Shown here piece by piece: positions 33,111 through 34,591 of a DNA stretch of 34,591 nt. The position numbers and the translations under genes are program-made. How positions within the stretch are numbered: position 1 is the first letter of the stretch; every line of letters starts with the position of its first letter. Origin of the DNA: Clostridiales bacterium (lineage in GTDB: Bacteria > Bacillota > Clostridia > Peptostreptococcales > Acidaminobacteraceae); assembly GCA_016342415.1 (NCBI GenBank), contig JAEIOD010000040.1, positions 1 to 34,591 of the forward strand, given 5' to 3'. Under the pieces are notes generated by a model, which saw only the letters and a list, made by a program, of their open reading frames with translations, made no database searches and was not told the origin of the DNA.

Positions 33111-34591
33111 GATAACTGTACAATTAAATGGTTGTATGGTATGAAGAAATTCATATCACATAATCATTTAATTATTTTTTGGTATACAAATAAGGCTATC
33201 AACGATAACCTACTTTTATCTATGAATGATAACCTAGAAAGTTTTCCGATATGGTGTTTTATTCTTAAGGTTACCGACGACTTGACGTGGATTCGTTCTT
33301 CCTTTTCTGATTGGACACGAATATCTCATAATATCTTTTTCAAATTGCTTTTGAGCAGCTCTTGTTGCCTTCTTATCTTTAAATAATACATACATTTTAA
33401 CTAAGTCATGTTTGAGTACACCTAAAGCGTAATTTCGATTTATTTTATTCTCATATTTATGATGTTTTTTCTCTGTTTCAGAATTTTGAGTGGTGTTTTC
33501 AGCTATAATCATCGAAATATTATTATGTACAAAAGCAGCTGCGTAAATATCCTGTCGAATTAACCTATCACGTAATCCACTGAAATTTTCCATGCCAATT
33601 TGTGATTTTAATGATCTATAACTTGTTTCAATGTTCCAGCGGAGGTGGTATAAATTGTATATTTCTTCTGTAGGAAAGATTTCCTTAGATATGTTAGTGA
33701 TGAATACATTTGTATGTTCATTTCCTTTATCATCATGATAAAGAAGCCTAACAAATCTTAGGTGATATGTTGTATTCAATAACTTTTCATGGAATTCAAA
33801 TTCAGTTCTGTATTGGTTGGCTCTTTTGTTATCATAACAAATGTCAATCCACTGATCAGGTTCTAATGTGGTTAAGAGTTGTTGTTCCCGTTTAAATGCA
33901 AATCCAGGTAAACGGATTAAGAAGTTTTGTTTGCTAGTAATCATTTGGTCTATAAGTCTTATGCTTGCATAGCCGCGATCGAATATAGTTAGATAATCAG
34001 CACCAATAGGCATCATTTGCTTAATGCAATTCATGTGATCTGAAGCACTGGATTTTTCTGAAAACTTGTATGGATTAATTCTAATATCTAAAAAAAGTTC
34101 GTTAATACAATCATAGAGAGTCGAGATCGATGATAGAACAGTATTTTCGGATTCGCCATGTTGATTTCTATAATGTCCATATATATCTCTTGTTTCATCA
34201 GTTGCAGGCAATGAAACATCACTTCCATCTATTGCAAATACATAATAGTTATTAAGTTGTGTTAAAAAATCTGGCTCATTATACTCCTCAAAAGTTACAT
34301 CTTGCATTATTCTGAGAAGTGCTTCAGGGTTAAATTTCATCCTTGCATTAAAAAAAGCAGTTGCTGATATATCCATTTTAGGCTTAACCTCCCGATAAAA
34401 TTCAAATAACTCATTCTTCTGAGAACGTCCTTTATTAGCAATCATTTGAAGAAATAGATCAGACAATGTAATTTTACGTTTGCGTATAAAATCTGTAGCA
34501 TTGGTTCTGATAATTTCTATGTAATCTTCCTTAATATTTTTACCAATTGTGAGTGTTCGTTGAAGAAAAGTTCTTTTCATTAATTATCCTC
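33093..34591 (-). mobile_element. IS4-family insertion sequence, right end outside the window
   Basis: Starts at or within a few bases of 33093, where the HD-GYP reading pattern stops and ACAATGTCACCAACTTAAG begins. It holds one transposase gene on the minus strand and continues past the window's right edge, so the second terminal inverted repeat and the target duplication cannot be checked. The 120 bases between the left end and the transposase stop contain no gene. Confidence 0.85.
33234..34580 (-). CDS. IS4-family DDE transposase
   Basis: A 448-residue transposase that cuts and moves its own IS. The DDE triad is visible: AIDGSDVSLP (first Asp), TIFDRGYAS (second Asp) and YHLRWNIETSYRSLK, which fits the IS4-family pattern Y(2)R(3)E(6)K exactly, with the third acidic residue. 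N-terminal residues 1-90 are the DNA-binding part, and the C-terminal tail is basic (RKGRTNPRQVV). No frameshift or early stop is visible, so it may be active. GAGGATAATTA precedes the ATG at the window's edge. Length is typical. Confidence 0.93.
   Translation of the reverse strand: MKRTFLQRTLTIGKNIKEDYIEIIRTNATDFIRKRKITLSDLFLQMIANKGRSQKNELFEFYREVKPKMDISATAFFNARMKFNPEALLRIMQDVTFEEYNEPDFLTQLNNYYVFAIDGSDVSLPATDETRDIYGHYRNQHGESENTVLSSISTLYDCINELFLDIRINPYKFSEKSSASDHMNCIKQMMPIGADYLTIFDRGYASIRLIDQMITSKQNFLIRLPGFAFKREQQLLTTLEPDQWIDICYDNKRANQYRTEFEFHEKLLNTTYHLRFVRLLYHDDKGNEHTNVFITNISKEIFPTEEIYNLYHLRWNIETSYRSLKSQIGMENFSGLRDRLIRQDIYAAAFVHNNISMIIAENTTQNSETEKKHHKYENKINRNYALGVLKHDLVKMYVLFKDKKATRAAQKQFEKDIMRYSCPIRKGRTNPRQVVGNLKNKTPYRKTF

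Noticed and set aside
33132..33386. 84-codon plus-strand frame at the start of the IS element
   Set aside because: Mostly antisense to the transposase end, without a ribosome site or family pattern; treated as chance.
1..34591. CRISPR array, tRNA, rRNA or prophage genes
   Set aside because: No regularly spaced repeats, no cloverleaf or ribosomal sequence and no phage structural genes were recognised.

Overview
The window is from a low-GC, AT-rich bacterium of the Bacillota/Mycoplasmatota side. Most genes have strong AGGAGG-type ribosome binding sites, promoters are of the TTGACA-17-TATAAT kind, and terminators are hairpins followed by T-runs. Several genes end in TGA (for example the rhodanese at 26152 and the GGDEF protein at 30264), so the standard genetic code applies, not the mycoplasma code. 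Nothing in the window places the species; an Acholeplasma/Izemoplasma-type or clostridial relative would both fit.

Layout, left to right. (1) 1-6250: minus-strand operon sbcD-sbcC-ywaF-like-nitroreductase, closed by a hairpin containing the last stop codon. (2) 6250-7900: a second nitroreductase (minus) divergent from an iron-sulfur-flavoprotein-type reductase (plus). (3) 7899-9345: a uracil permease (minus) with a structured leader that holds a PyrR-binding-type hairpin and an attenuator-like terminator. (4) 9351-12712: a cyclic-di-GMP block, PAS-PAS-GGDEF-HD-GYP, a membrane GGDEF protein and an ElaA-type acetyltransferase. (5) 12750-17500: a five-gene minus-strand operon: tandem flavodoxin-fold protein, TfoX-like protein, unknown membrane-anchored protein, MATE exporter, exonuclease III. 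(6) 17670-19625: arsenic operon arsR-acr3-arsC with promoter and terminator. (7) 19690-21355: plus-strand Crp/Fnr (YeiL-like) regulator and two half-size YdcZ-type DMT transporters. (8) 21357-23330: TetR regulator with two matching operators, plus a second MATE exporter. (9) 23331-29132: operon topB-rhodanese-polysaccharide deacetylase lipoprotein-pepF. (10) 29208-30216: an ACR3/SBF-fold transporter. (11) 30240-34591: a 7TM-PAS-GGDEF protein, then a membrane HD-GYP gene cut off inside its catalytic domain by an IS4-family element that runs off the right edge.

The genes look like an ordinary chromosome: DNA repair and topology (SbcCD, ExoIII, TopIII), toxic-compound handling (ars, two MATE pumps, several flavoproteins), and an extensive cyclic-di-GMP signalling set (three GGDEF proteins, two HD-GYP, one of them broken). 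No phage, CRISPR array, tRNA or rRNA was seen. The least ordinary features are the two-level leader of the uracil permease, the tandem flavodoxin-fold protein whose motifs are divided between its halves, the perfect palindrome in front of the Crp/Fnr regulator, and the IS-broken HD-GYP gene.
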